Assembly (NCBI GenBank): GCA_004154925.1
Contig: QJNS01000028.1
Coordinates: 369,491 to 433,490 of the forward strand
DNA from: Monosporascus cannonballus
Lineage: Eukaryota > Ascomycota > Sordariomycetes > Xylariales
DNA: 64,000 nucleotides
Direction of reading: 5' to 3'
The translations under genes and the position numbers were made by a program. The notes under the pieces are model-generated. The model saw only the letters and a program-made list of their open reading frames with translations. It was not told where the DNA came from and searched no databases. Position 1 is the stretch's first letter; each line of letters opens with the position of its first letter. This document shows positions 12,607-24,400 of this stretch, one piece after another.

Positions 12607-12737
12607 TGTCGTGGAATAAAGGTATTTATGTTAGTTATTAAGCTCCCAACACTCCAGAAAAACCTTATTCCGGCACGCCCACAGTATATAGAGAGCTTCC
12701 TAGCCACCGCTCCCTAGAGCTCAATTCTAGTAAGACA
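12607..12737 (+). repeat. 3' terminal repeat (putative LTR) of the Copia element
   Basis: Direct repeat of 579-702 continuing to AAGACA, so TG...CA over 131 bp. It carries RIP-type transitions relative to the left copy. The moderate-GC DNA that follows marks the end of the AT-rich block. Confidence 0.55.
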
Positions 12738-13252
12738 ATTATCACTTCCCACACTCTATGTTACCTTATCCTCTGATCAGCTTAACTGTCACATCTTTTC
12801 TGTGGAATGTTTGCGAATAACGGAAAACACTCGAAGGAATGCGATAGTATATGCAACAAGGTATAAGTGGGGAAAACATTTTTCGGACGGTGGTGATTCT
12901 CGCTTGGTGGTGGGACCTTCTACGGAGTGTCACAGAGATCACTGCGACAAAACCCAAAAATCATGAATAGATACATGCCCGGGTACATTTAACCGAAATT
13001 TTAATAAATTAAGCAGAAATTCGAAGTTTTCTTAAGTATAAATATGCGTTAAATAAGGTAATCGAGTAAATTTAATTGTTAGATATAAGGGATATCAGTT
13101 GTGTTATTCTATTTAGCTAATTACGTACGTTTTTGCAACGCGGACAGCGTTTATGTGACCTAGCAACGGAGGATACGTGTTCCGATCAGAAGGTAGGTGA
13201 CCTTTTCGTATTTGGTGTATTATAGCATACCTGGCTAGCTAACATTAATTGA
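12738..13252. other. Moderate-GC spacer, no gene seen
   Basis: No supported coding region. The short minus-strand open frame at 12766-12957 has no resemblance to a known family. One arm of a 31-bp inverted repeat lies at 12931-12961. Confidence 0.4.
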
Positions 13253-13342
13253 CTAACTGACCTAACTGATCTAACTGACCTATTTGATCTAACTGACCTA
13301 ATTGATCTAACTGACCTAATTGATCTAACTGATCTAATCTAG
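13253..13342. repeat. 18-bp tandem repeat, five units
   Basis: Five successive units of the form CTAACTGACCTAATTGAT with one to four changes each. The next 100 bp continue a looser pattern of ATCGTCGACCTGA motifs, which recur in altered form near 16205-16250. Confidence 0.75.
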
Positions 13343-13559
13343 TTAACCTTATCGTTTATCTGATTAACCTGACCTTATTATCGACCTAGTCTTATCGTCG
13401 ACCTGATCTCATCGTCGACCTGAACTTATCGTTTACCTCAGCTAGCTCAGGTCTCCTTGGCTCGTTTTCCTAATTTTTTCAAAGTCACTCAAGTACCGCT
13501 CCACAACGCTAAATATTAACCAATCAAATCCCAAATCCCCGTAACGAGCCAGCGAGGCC

Positions 13560-15890
13560 TAAGTTATAATTACGTAAAAACAGCTTCGTTTAATATATTT
13601 ACTTTTTCAAAAAAACGAAAATTCGGAATAACTTAATAATAAAACGTTTTTTTATAAATAAATATATATATATATATATATATATTGTTATTTCTGCCAT
13701 GGCTTATTATTAATACCATTTTAGTTTTAATCAAAACCCATTTACCACTCCTAAACCGTAACACGTACAATAGTTATAGCCCGAACCCGTTACGTTATTA
13801 TTCTCTTTTTCAGAATACGATAAATCCGAATTTTCCCAGTTTTACCGGGCTACGCCTTTAGAACAAAATATACGTACGCGTATCTTAAATTTCTGGCATT
13901 AATATAAAACAATTAACATAATATTTGAAAATTTTATTTGTAATTAAATTTTTTAAAACGATTTAGGCTAAATTACTAATTCGACCGCTTGAATTAACCG
14001 ATTAATTAACGTATTAAAAAAAACAAATACGCGAAAAATTATTAACATATAAAAATTAATAGGAATTTTTAATTCCGGCTAATTAAGACCCCATTATACG
14101 CAAATACCATAATATATTATACGGAAAGCTTATAACTTTCGCAAAAAGGCTTAAATTTCGTTATCTATCAAAAAATTATTTTTGAAATTAACGTAATTTA
14201 TACCACTTTAAACGAAAATTAATATTTTATAAAAAGGTTTACTTTTAATTAATTTAAAACTTTAAATCAAATAATTATATATCCAAAGAAAAAATAATAA
14301 TCGTATAATACAAAACAGAAAATAAAACGATTTTATAACAATAACAATCTAAATATTTTTACATATTTTTTCTTTATAATTCTAATTATTATAATTAAGA
14401 TAATTTTCAAAATTAACGGCAATTACTTACCCTATTTATTAGGGAAATTTCTATTATTTTTGGGTATTTCGGAACTATAGAACTTAATAACTTTTTTTAT
14501 AACTTTTAATAAATACTCCCGGTTTATTATATTTTTGAATTAAATAATTACGGATATTTATAATTTTCGCCTTATTATTAACATAAATAATAATCTTAAT
14601 AATAAAATACAAATTATTAAACTAAATTAAAAAAATATTACTTAATAACCCGGATACATTAATTATTAAAAAATCTAAATACCCCTAATTCGAATATTAA
14701 ACTTTAGGTATAAGAAAAATAATAATATCGATTTCGGAACGATTAATATTAAAATGCCAGACTTTCGCCTTATAACCATATTTAGTTAAGCCGCCGATTT
14801 AACAAAAGCCGTTATATTTCGTAATTTTTTTCTTTATAATATTACTAATAATTATAATATATACAAATTAATATATATAAATAAAAAATAAAACGTAAAT
14901 TACAGATCTTAATATATTTAGGCCAGAAATTTTTTTTATTTTAATAATAAATATATTTCGTTAATAACAACCAAATTATATTATTATTCGAAAACAAAGT
15001 TTAATATAATAATTTGAAATTAATCGTTCAATATTTATTTAGAATTAAAAATAAAATGGCTATATTATCCGGCAACTATACGGTCGAATATTTCTGGATT
15101 AAGTTTTTTCGTATTTACGAATCTTAGAATAAAAACAAAATATAAAATTACTAATATAAAAACTTATTATTCTTTCGTTAACTTAATAAATAATATAATT
15201 TAAATTATAATTAAATCAATTATTAACAAAAAAACTTAAATAATTAAGGATTTTCTAAAACTTATTTTAATAATAAAAAATATTAAATTTTCCGAAAACT
15301 AAATCATATATTGTAATAACTTATTTTTTCCGTAAAATATAGCCTTACTTATTAAATATAATATTTAATATAAGGCAAATAAATTAATAGCGCAAAATTT
15401 TTATAAGGTTATCGGCTATATATATAATATTAGCATATAAGTTAATTATGTTTATATCGGCAAAAAACCAATAAAAATATCAAATAAAAATAAACGTTTT
15501 ATTTTAAAAAATTAAATATTCGAAAATTTAAAGTATTTACTTTAAATTTTTAAATATATTACCCGTATTTAATTAATTAAGAAAAAAAATTTTAAGGCTT
15601 AATACGGATAATTTTAAACCTTATATATTATTATTATATTAACCTAAAAAAATAAAAAGTTATAATATATATTAATTAGAATTTTAGGTTATTTTTTTAT
15701 TATAATAAGTTTTATTTCGTATTAATTAAAATTATTATTATATTAAAAAGTAAAGATTTTAATTTTATATTAAATTATATAAATTCAAATATTAAAAATT
15801 TCTTAATTAATATATATTATTAAAATTAATATTAATAATTTTTATAAATTTATATAAAAACGTATCAAACGGAACGAAAAAATCATAACT
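13560..15890. other. AT-rich decayed block, origin not recognised
   Basis: Very AT-rich with a (TA)n run at about 13662-13685. Both strands are closed by stops. Some stretches (for example 13740-13860) keep moderate GC and peptide-like composition, which suggests an old mobile element degraded by C-to-T changes. I could not match any transposase, RT or integrase motif. Confidence 0.4.
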
Positions 15891-15894
15891 TGCT

Positions 15895-16060
15895 ATTAGG
15901 CCTTATTTTGGAGGTTTTATTATTTTTGTGGGTATTATTCTTAAAGGAGTTTAGCTGATATATTGGACCCCTGATAGATACTTCTTGATTAAACGCTATA
16001 GCTGTGGCTACGGCTGCTGCGCCGCAGGCGCAGCCACAACCTCCAAAATGGGGTCCTAAT
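15895..16060. repeat. Fold-back structure with central GC hairpin
   Basis: Arms at 15895-15916 (ATTAGG...GGAGGTT) and 16038-16060 (AACCTCC...CCTAAT) are inverted copies differing by a few transitions. Near the right arm lies a perfect 8-bp stem, GCTGCGCC/GGCGCAGC, with a GCA loop at 16016-16034. This could be a small fold-back or MITE-like insertion. Confidence 0.5.
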
Positions 16061-16722
16061 CAAGATGAGGTAACTTATCGTCGACTTTGTTCTTAAAGCT
16101 TGGAAGCTCAGAGGCGCATACGTATGAGTCTATGTCTTAGACCTTTGTCAATTTGTATAGCGCGTATAAGATCTAGTAATGTCTTAGAATCTTGGAAACC
16201 TTAATTCTTAACCTGATCTTATTGCCGATCTTATCGCCGATATGAACTGGGTTTTTTAACTTAATTAATTTCATCTAATTAACTTAGCTTAATTAATTTA
16301 AATTAATCATTAACTTAATTAATCGTCGATTTAAATAAGAATTAATTTAATATAATAATTAATATATACAACGATTTTTATTAGATTAAAAATATTAAAT
16401 TGTTTAAATAATTATGTGTTTATTTATATGTATCGCAAGTTAATGGCCTAATTGCATTTAGTAAATGTAATATACATACAGTGGGGTAGCTCTACTAAAA
16501 ATTTGGGTTTTGTCGCAGTGATCCCTGTGCTGCACCCTAACCTTCTAAAGTAAAGTCCGGGAATCCGTCCTCCAACACAACCCCAAGAAGCTGTCGTGCC
16601 CCCGCTCCTCATCACTCCGTAGTCATTACACGTTGCCATCCAAGCCCGCCGCTCAACTCCGGAACTCCTCTATATTTACTGAACGACCGCCGTAAACCTA
16701 TTAGGAGACTCTCCTTTCAACA

Positions 16723-19700
16723 TCAATCAACTTCCGGCATCTCTTCGAATCCAATGGCCGCGAGCTGCTTCTTCCACTGCTGGGACCTCATTTCCTACGT
16801 CTGGTCAATACGAACTGTGAGACGGCAAGGGTTACGGTAGAACAAACCTCTTCTACGGTATCCTTGATCATGTAGCGCGTCACGTGCACTTCGTTGTGCT
16901 GCCCCAGCCGGATGGCGCGCGCGATGGCCTGGTCCTCTACACCGGGGTTCCACTGCAGCTCGACGATGAAGACGCGGTTGGCGCAGGTCAGGTTCAGCCT
17001 GGGGACTTGTCAATATCACATATGCTCTGAGTAGGGAACAAGCAAAGCAGCGAACTTACCCGAACGCACCGGTTCCGGTTGTTATGATGAGCACTGGCAT
17101 CTCGTCCTCTTTGGCAAATTGGTCGAGTTTGGCCTGCCGCTGGGGGAGGGGACAGCTGCTGTCGATGCGGAGGTAGGGAATCTTAGCTTCGTCCAGGTGC
17201 TTGGACAGCAGGTGTAGCGTTCTAGTCCAGCAGGAGAATATGATGCTGTTCACGTCAGGCACACATCGTTTTCTCTGGGAAGGGGGGTTGGGGAACCTGC
17301 CTCTTCGTCGTCCACAGGTCCTTGTTGACGTCCTCGATCAACGCCCGCATCTTCGTCGAGTGGCCTTCAGCGTTGAAATAGTAGTTATCATCGTCCTCAA
17401 TCCCCTTCTTGACCGGCGCGTCCGGCATGGCCAAATCCCCCGCCGCATCCACTCCGGCCTCAACCCGCGCATACGTACGCCACCGCACACACACGGGACA
17501 GTGCTGCGTCTGCGCGCCGGCGCCCGGCGTGCTCGACTCCTCGATGCACTCGGAGCACAGCACGTGTGCGCACTGCTCGCGGAAGCCGTTGCCCAGCCGG
17601 CTGGACCCCAGGATCGGCATGGGCTGCTGGCAGCCGGAGCAGGTGATCTCGCCGTTCTGGCCGAGGGCGCAGACGACGGCCTCGCGCTCGTCCTGGTAAC
17701 TGCGGCGGTACCAGGAGAAGGGCTTCTGGAACGTGCCGTGGTTGCACAGGATGCGCATCTGCAGGTTCGCCTGGAACAGCCCGAACTTGGAGCTCTTCTC
17801 GACCTCGCCGACGCGCTGGTGGATTGTGCGCATCAGGATCTTCTTCGTCTTCTCGTACTGCTCGCGCTCGGCGGAGGAGAACTCCAGCGTGCGAATGCGC
17901 TGCTGTAGCCCGGGCAGCTCGATGACCTCCTTTGTGCGGCGCAGGCATAGCGCCTCGAGGAGCATTACAAGACGGTTCTTGACGACAGTCGGGTCCTCGA
18001 CGTTCTGCTCGAAGGGGACCTCGATCCACTTACGGAAAACGGAGACTCTGGAGAAGGGCTCGGCGCGGATGAAGGCGAAGAGTGCGCCGATATCGGCGAG
18101 CTTATTTTGGATGGGAGTACCGGTGAGACACCACCGCGAGTTGGCGTGGAGGTCGCCGCAGGCGTGGTAGAAGGTTGTGGCCGGGCGGCGGATGATGTGT
18201 GCTGGGGTTGTTAGGTGTGCTCGTGGGACGTGAAAAGGCCCCGGGGGGGGGGGGACTTGCCTTCGTCGAGGACGACTCTATACCAGCCGATTTGGTGGAG
18301 GAGGGAGGGCTCCGACTTGATTTGAAACTCGGCAGTGAGAGTGTTGTAGGTGGTTACGACTATGTCCGAGTCTTGAATTGCGTCGAGGTTTTTCGGTCTG
18401 CCGGGACCGTGGTACTTGATCACCTTCAGGCCTCCTTTCAAGTGTCTGTGTAGTCAGATAGTGATGATACATTGCGAAGGTAAAACAAGCTCACTTTTCT
18501 ATTTCATTCATCCAGTTGTAGATGAGAACTCTTCAAGTCAGTCTCAGGTGTGCCTTCTGATTAGATATGGAGGACCGCCTACGGGCAGACGAGACGACCA
18601 CAAGCGTCGAGCGGGAGTACTTGGGCGCTTTCTTGTCTTCGGCACTGTCGTTCTGTCGCTGAGCCCACTCCTGGCCATCGTTAAGAGTCTTCGTGATCAG
18701 GGCAAGGATGGATAAGGACTTCCCCATGCCCATCTCGTCGGCCAGAATGCCGCCCCCTCTCTCGTCTGGCTGGATGACCCGCTTGGCCTTTGTGATTCTG
18801 TGGCGGTACCTAATGTATTTACGTCAGTCATGGACATTGAATTGATCACAAAGTGACTCACTCTTCCCTCCCGTCTTCTAAAACGACCGTCTTCCAAAGC
18901 CTGTACTTGTCGTTGATATGGCCGGATTCTCTCTCCAGCATGAACCCTAGCGCTTCTTGTTGATGTCTAGCGATGGCATATTAGCCACTAGCAGACTTCA
19001 AATCAGAACATAACACAAGACCTACTTGAGTAGCTTCCGGGCGACCATGTCCCCGCCCTCGACCATGTCAAGATGCCGAGCGCTGTCCACAGAATTGTAC
19101 ACCTCCTCGACCATCTTCCGCAGCTCCTCCTCCCGCGCCCTCTTCCCCGCGACCCCCTTGTTGGCAACTTGGTTCACAGACCGAACGGACTGCACCTGGA
19201 CGCCACTGAACTTGATAGGCAAGAAGTGCGGGTTATCGTATGCCACTCCGTGCCTCGCATGGTCCGACTTCTGCAGCCACAACTTACCTCCGGAAAGGTC
19301 GTCACCGACCTCCGCCGCCGCGTGCCGCGGCCCGTACACGTTGATGTCGACCTTGACCATGGCCTCAGCCGGCGTCTTGGCTCGCCCGATGGTCTCCTTC
19401 AGGTTGGACGTGGGCACGATGGGCTCGAACTCGACGTCCGACTTGGCCAGTAGCGGCGCAAGTGTTCTGCCTACACTGGAGCGCAGGTAGCCAAAGTCCT
19501 TGCCATCATCGTGGAAGCACAGGAGAATGTGGTCCTCCTGCTTGTTAAGCTTGAAGCGCTCGTAGCCGGCCGAGCTTTTGCCGAGCTTGCCGTCGATGGT
19601 TTGCATCTCGCCTACGAGCTTGACATCGACGTTGTGCAGCTAGCGCAGGTGAGTTGTGTCCCAAGTCGGAGAAGTCAGATGCAGTGGCCACTCACCATTC

Positions 19701-20246
19701 CGTAGCATATAGTCTCTTCGTCTTCTGCGGAAGTGGCGGACTCGGCTCTCGATCGGCTTGATTCCGGAGCGAGGGACGGCGAGTGCGAGGTCTCTTGGGA
19801 TGAAATGGGGGTCAATTTGAACGAGTCGAACGAGTTCGGCGAGGCCATGTCTTCTCCCCATTCTGCAAGCGCACCGGCTAGGTTGTAGTTTGCCTCATCG
19901 AGGTTCATCAGCGACATTTGGTTGCTGACACTCGGGTCAAGCAGGATGCCGCTGAACAGATCAGGTACAGAGTTCGCTGGCTGCATAACGGGAACGTCGC
20001 TAGGCTGTTTAGCAGCGCTCGTGAGGAATGCACGGTGTTGTTTGCATACCTTTCTGGATTCATGTAACTCGGTCCGTGATATTGACTCTGTCGTGGTGCA
20101 TCGGGAAAGTTATCATAGTACTGCCTTATTTCTTGCTGATACGGTGGACATGGATCAACGCAGGCCATGGTACCGGTACTGACGTTGACGGTGACATCGC
20201 CTGCCTCCTCGACGGGATTCAGAACTCGCTTCAAAGGGTTGGACAT
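16723..20246 (-). CDS. SNF2-family DNA-dependent ATPase with RING finger (HLTF/Rad5-like), 11 exons, complete
   Basis: Proposed exons, from the start: 20246-20050, 19951-19696, 19639-19026, 18966-18862, 18809-18583, 18528-18495, 18445-18261, 18201-17301, 17245-17060, 16998-16848, 16794-16723. All phases agree and give 975 residues. Landmarks: HQQEALGFMLERE (Q-type motif, ~360), Walker A GILADEMGMGKS (~411-422), DEAH (538-541), CLTGTPIQNKL, then a RING finger (CSGC...C.H..C..C...CPVC, ~725-785) between the two helicase lobes. The C-lobe has FSCWTRTL, GTGAFGLNL and QAIARAIRLGQ. The inserted RING is the layout of HLTF/Rad5-type enzymes, which remodel chromatin or act in post-replication repair with ubiquitin ligase activity. 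Residues 152-356 fit the usual N-terminal region of fungal members. Introns 7 and 8 use GC donors. The first intron was placed by reading frame plus the acceptor CTGTTCAG. The gene is divergent from the NACHT gene. It appears functional, but its biological role is not known from sequence. Confidence 0.88.
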
Positions 20247-21497
20247 CGTGATCTATCGATAACGTCTAGTTGTTGTCGAGGAAATTTAGGCTAGCCATCA
20301 AGAGCCTCAGTCGCTCCATACTCGCGTTGCGAACGAGCAACTAGGGATGTTGGGAATCCGCCGCGGTGTCGGGGCTCGCGGCCAACCTGGGAATTGGATT
20401 TCGTTCAATCAGGCTGTCGCGAGGCGAAACGCCCTGTGACTGAGGCTGGGGACTCGCAGCTCTCGAATTGAGGCCCTTTTCCTCGTGCAGTGTTGGTGGC
20501 GGAGTGCGCTGGCAAGGCAATCGAGCGTTGCCAGTTCGCTATGGTCCGCGAACCACTAAGGTGTTCAGGGGTTTCCCGCTCTCTGCTCAGCCTTCGCAAT
20601 CCCGGTCAGCTCATGTCGGCTCCGCCACGCCATAGAAGCTAGCCGGACTCAACAGCTGCAGACGGGGAAAGCCCCCGCTCGGGATATGTAGGTTGTCGAA
20701 TCGACTCCTACAAATGGTTATATAGGCGTTCCTTAAAGCGATGATACTCGGGACGCAGATACTTCGAGTCCATCCTCGGCATCACTAGCCTAAGTTGTTT
20801 TTTTCCGAGAGACGATGCTCAAGAGCACAGCAACGCCGCTCCACCCGCATGTTGTGCCTACATTCTGCGGAGCCCTTCCGGTGGTGTGAGCTTTTTGTCA
20901 GATTATATGAGCAGACCAGAATACGTCAATTGTACATGTGTACTGAGGTGCACTTGGAGTCTCCTTTGCTACTCTGACAGGTTTCACCGTCACCATCAGC
21001 AGAAGAGCAACAACGTCAGCGAGGAAGCCCCCTAGGGTCGAGACATGCACTGCAGAAGTAGGGCGGAATTGCACTAAGGTCTGGCGGACCGGGCCGCAAA
21101 TTGGAGTTTTTATCGGCAGATTCGGCGGTTGGCGACGTGATCTAGGGCTCTCCTTTTAGCGTGGCAGTGCACCCTATTGCCTGGCGGCGGACATGGGTTT
21201 GTGGACAAGGACAGGCTGAGGCAAGGCCTCCTCCAAGTCTCAATCGTGAATCCGCCCAATCAGGAGAAACCAAAGATGGTACCTTGAACCGCCTGCATAT
21301 AGTGTGTGCATCACATCAGGGCCGCCTCTTTGCTATGCATCCGACCTCACCGAGACCTCCTATTTTACCCGAAATCTCTTCTGATGAAGTATTCCTTCTT
21401 CATGCTTCTAGAAGTTGGCCCGGTTTATTTCCTGACCATCGGACATTGCGTCAATCAAGCCCAGGGTTAGGAGTGCGCGTTGCAATTTCAGTCGACA
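20247..21497. promoter_or_regulatory. Shared intergenic region between divergent SNF2 and NACHT genes
   Basis: About 1.25 kb of moderate-GC DNA separates the two start codons. No supported gene lies in it. Open frames here are short or overlap the NACHT exon in a wrong frame. It should contain both promoters, but I see no clear TATA box or binding-site array. TTGCAATTTCAG just upstream of 21498 could be a splice acceptor if the NACHT gene has an additional non-coding or short coding exon. Confidence 0.5.
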
Positions 21498-24400
21498 ATG
21501 GACATGGACGAGTTGCTCATGCTTGCGGAAAAGTTCGAGACATGGGACCGCCTAAAGCCCCAGGACAAGGATTTCTTCGAATCGAGCAGCTACGAAGATG
21601 TGCAGCAGGACATCAATGTCATTCAATCACATCAGGAGATAACGAAGACAATGATGAACATGAAGAGGATCCACCCCTTTCTGACTGGCATGGCACACCT
21701 CGAGAAGGTCTTGACCACCATCAGGTTTCAGCATACCGCAAAGGTCATGGCCTATGTTTGGGGTCCGGTTCGATTTCTCCTCAAGGTACATGCGTGTCTA
21801 TTGACAGTACTCCGTGCAATATCAAGGAGAACATTGCTAACCAGTTGAATAAAGACCACGAATGCCACAGAAAGAGCATTCGACAACGTACTCGACGTAT
21901 ACGAGCAGCTAGGGTATAAAATACCGCCACTTTACGAGTATATGCGACTTTTCACTGGAGTACCAGAGAGCGAAGGATGTCTAGTGTACATCTACCAGGA
22001 CGTTCTCATGTTCCATCGGCTTGCATACAAGCTCTTCTCTCTTCGGGCTAAATGTGAGATCGAGCCCAGAGTAGCAACAGCAATAACAAACACTAATCCC
22101 TTTCTCTAGTATGGCAGAGACTGTCTAGGGCCACCTGGAAAGCATTGAGCCATACGTTCAAGCACCTAGCTGACTCTCTGGAAAGTCATGGGCGATTCAT
22201 ACGAACGCATGGATCATCTCTCCGAAATACTCAAGCGGACTTGGACCAAAGTGACGAACCAATGTGCATTGAATCTGGGCTGGATGCTACTCAAGACTGG
22301 GGTGATGCCAAGATGGAATTCTACCGCTATCGCAACGACATGAACGGGCGTCGAGACAAATTTGAGGAGGAAGAAAGAAAGAGGAAAGAAGGCCAAAAAA
22401 TAAGCGTCATGACGTGGATCTCAGCCTCGAAGAAGACGCAGTCGCTTCACAAGAAGTTCCAGGACATGAGAATATGTCGCGACACTGGCCGCTGGCTGTT
22501 CAGGAGATATAGTGAAGTCACTGACTGGATGAAAGAAGACCAGCCTCCCGAGTCCGCCATCTGGCTCCACGGCAGCAAGGGATTTGGTAATGATATCCAT
22601 AGAACCCAAAAGATAGCTGAACTGACGTGCACAGGCAAGACTGTGTTAGCATCACTCCTCACAGACGAGCTGAAAGAGCTGTGCACGGAAAAGAAGAAAT
22701 ACGCGATCCCACAGGAGAGCAAGACGTACTACTTCTACTGCCAGGAAGAAGATCCCGAACATCGCACCTACCTTGACATCCTTAAGGGCATTCTCCATCA
22801 GATGGTCGATGCTGATGAGGATCTCTTACCTCTCTGCGTCGAAGGAGCTGCGTCAGGCGGAGGCACAAACCTGGCAAACGCAGAAACTGCCCAAAACCTC
22901 ATTGAGGCCTTCTTTGAGTACAACTCCAGGCAGTACATCATTATTGACGGGCTTGACGAGTGTGAATTATCTGAAATGCGCCAAGCTGCAGCCTTCTTCA
23001 TGGGGCATGTTACAAAGTGCGACAACGAGATCAAGCAGGGCCAACTGAGGGTTCTGTTCATGAGCCAGCCGATGCCGGAGCTGGCCAGGGACAATTTCAT
23101 GCCCCAAGATGATGCCTGTGTGGAGCTCAAGTCGACCGACAACGCAGATGACATCAGGGCCTATGTGAAGAAGAGGATCCCGGACTTCTCCGAGCCGCGT
23201 GCTACAAGTAGTGGTTTTAACCTTTCTGAAGGCGATAGGGAGCAAATTGAAAGTATCATCTGCCGTCGGAGCGAAGGTCTGTTGCCACCATAAGCTGCGC
23301 TGTAGGCACAGTAGATTGTAACACTGTAGACTGACGAGAATTATAGACATGTTTCTCTATGCCCATCTCGCCATCGAGTATCTTCTACAGCAGCCGACCA
23401 AAGAGAAGCTCCTCGAGAAGATCAAAGAGGAAATGCTACCCAAGCAACTCTCACAGATGTACGTCTAGTATTTATTATTGTCAATTATAAATGGATCAGA
23501 TATAAAACTGACCACTACTCACAGATATGAGAAGCTTCTGGGCGCAGTTAAGACCGAGTTGTTGCAACTGGCAGAGGGCGAGACCCACTGGCAGATGGCC
23601 AAGCTCCTCCTGGGCTGGCTGGTCTGCGCAAAGCGACCCCTGAAGTGGCACGAAATGCAGTCCATTCTGTCTTATGACCCCGTCAGTCAAAGGATTGACT
23701 TTGACAATAAAATGCTCCGACAAAATGTTAGAAAGTACCTTGGGTCATTGGTGCACGTCCTAGATGGCGACCACATCCGCATTATTCATTCGACAGCGCG
23801 GCGGTAAGTAATGAGTTTCTTCGCGGACCAACTGTGCATTTCAAGAGTTAACAACCACCAGCTACATCGTCCAAAATGAGCATATCAATGAGCAAGCAGT
23901 TCAGTGTGAACTCACAACACTTTGCCTCAGATACCTGTGTCTTCCCTGCTTCTCGAAGGGCTATGACAAAGACGAGCGTCGACACAAGGCTAAGCTCGGT
24001 TGGTTCTCTTTTCAAGACTATGCCTGCTCCCAATGGCACAGCCACGTCGGTACGATGATTACGGCATGTAGGGGCCTCTTTGACAATTGGCATCATCTCC
24101 AGGAATACGGAGAGAAGTTTGGCTTTGCCTTGCAGTGTTTCATCAACACGTATAGTGCAGATCTCGCGAGAGAGTCGCACCCCGAGCTCGAACAAACACC
24201 TTCTGAACTCGCCAGGTTCTCAGGGCTCTCATTCTACGAAAACCTCTGCTTCCTGTGGAACCATATCTATACCCACCAGAAGGGCACATACGACGTCCGC
24301 AACACCGTTGGCATTGCTCAGCTCGACGAAGCTCTGCTAGAAAACAGAATCACACTAGAGAACTTCACGCCTAGCTCAGAAGCCTGGCTCAATGACACGA

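Larger units (their letters stand above)
579..12737 (+). mobile_element. Decayed Ty1/Copia retrotransposon, interrupted by a Gypsy element
   Basis: Direct repeats at 579-702 and 12607-12737 bracket an AT-rich block with Ty1/Copia coding remnants on the plus strand (reverse transcriptase and RNase H, about 2360-3880). A second retrotransposon (4789-12147, minus) sits in the 3' part. A foreign LTR (703-1138) abuts the left repeat. The G-rich AGGGGTA before 12607 fits a polypurine tract next to a 3' LTR. No target-site duplication could be matched, so the outer boundaries are tentative. No gag or integrase was recognised in 1139-2360. The 5' half may be partly deleted. Confidence 0.5.
12931..16529. 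repeat. 31-bp inverted repeat bounding a 3.6-kb AT-rich block
   Basis: The left arm (12931-12961) contains GATCACTGCGACAAAACCCA. The right arm (16499-16529) is its reverse complement with a few differences near the ends. Most of the DNA between is RIP-like and AT-rich. Terminal inverted repeats of a DNA transposon would look like this, but I find no flanking target duplication and no recognisable transposase. The element class is unknown. Confidence 0.4.

Noticed and set aside
13247..13345. CRISPR-like array
   Set aside because: The 18-bp units are contiguous with no unique spacers, and the context is a eukaryotic genome.
17201..18170. Long plus-strand open frames opposite the SNF2 exons (for example 235 codons at 17201-17908)
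   Set aside because: They are mirror frames of the GC-rich SNF2/RING exon on the minus strand, which has clear motifs.
19952..20049. Alternative first intron of the SNF2 gene ending at 19981
   Set aside because: The acceptor TATGCAG at 19981 leaves the wrong frame for exon 2. The acceptor CTGTTCAG at 19952 restores it.
21161..21919. 252-codon open frame overlapping the start of the NACHT gene
   Set aside because: It lies in a different frame from the conserved NACHT N-terminal sequence and crosses the predicted intron. Its peptide has no domain-like composition.
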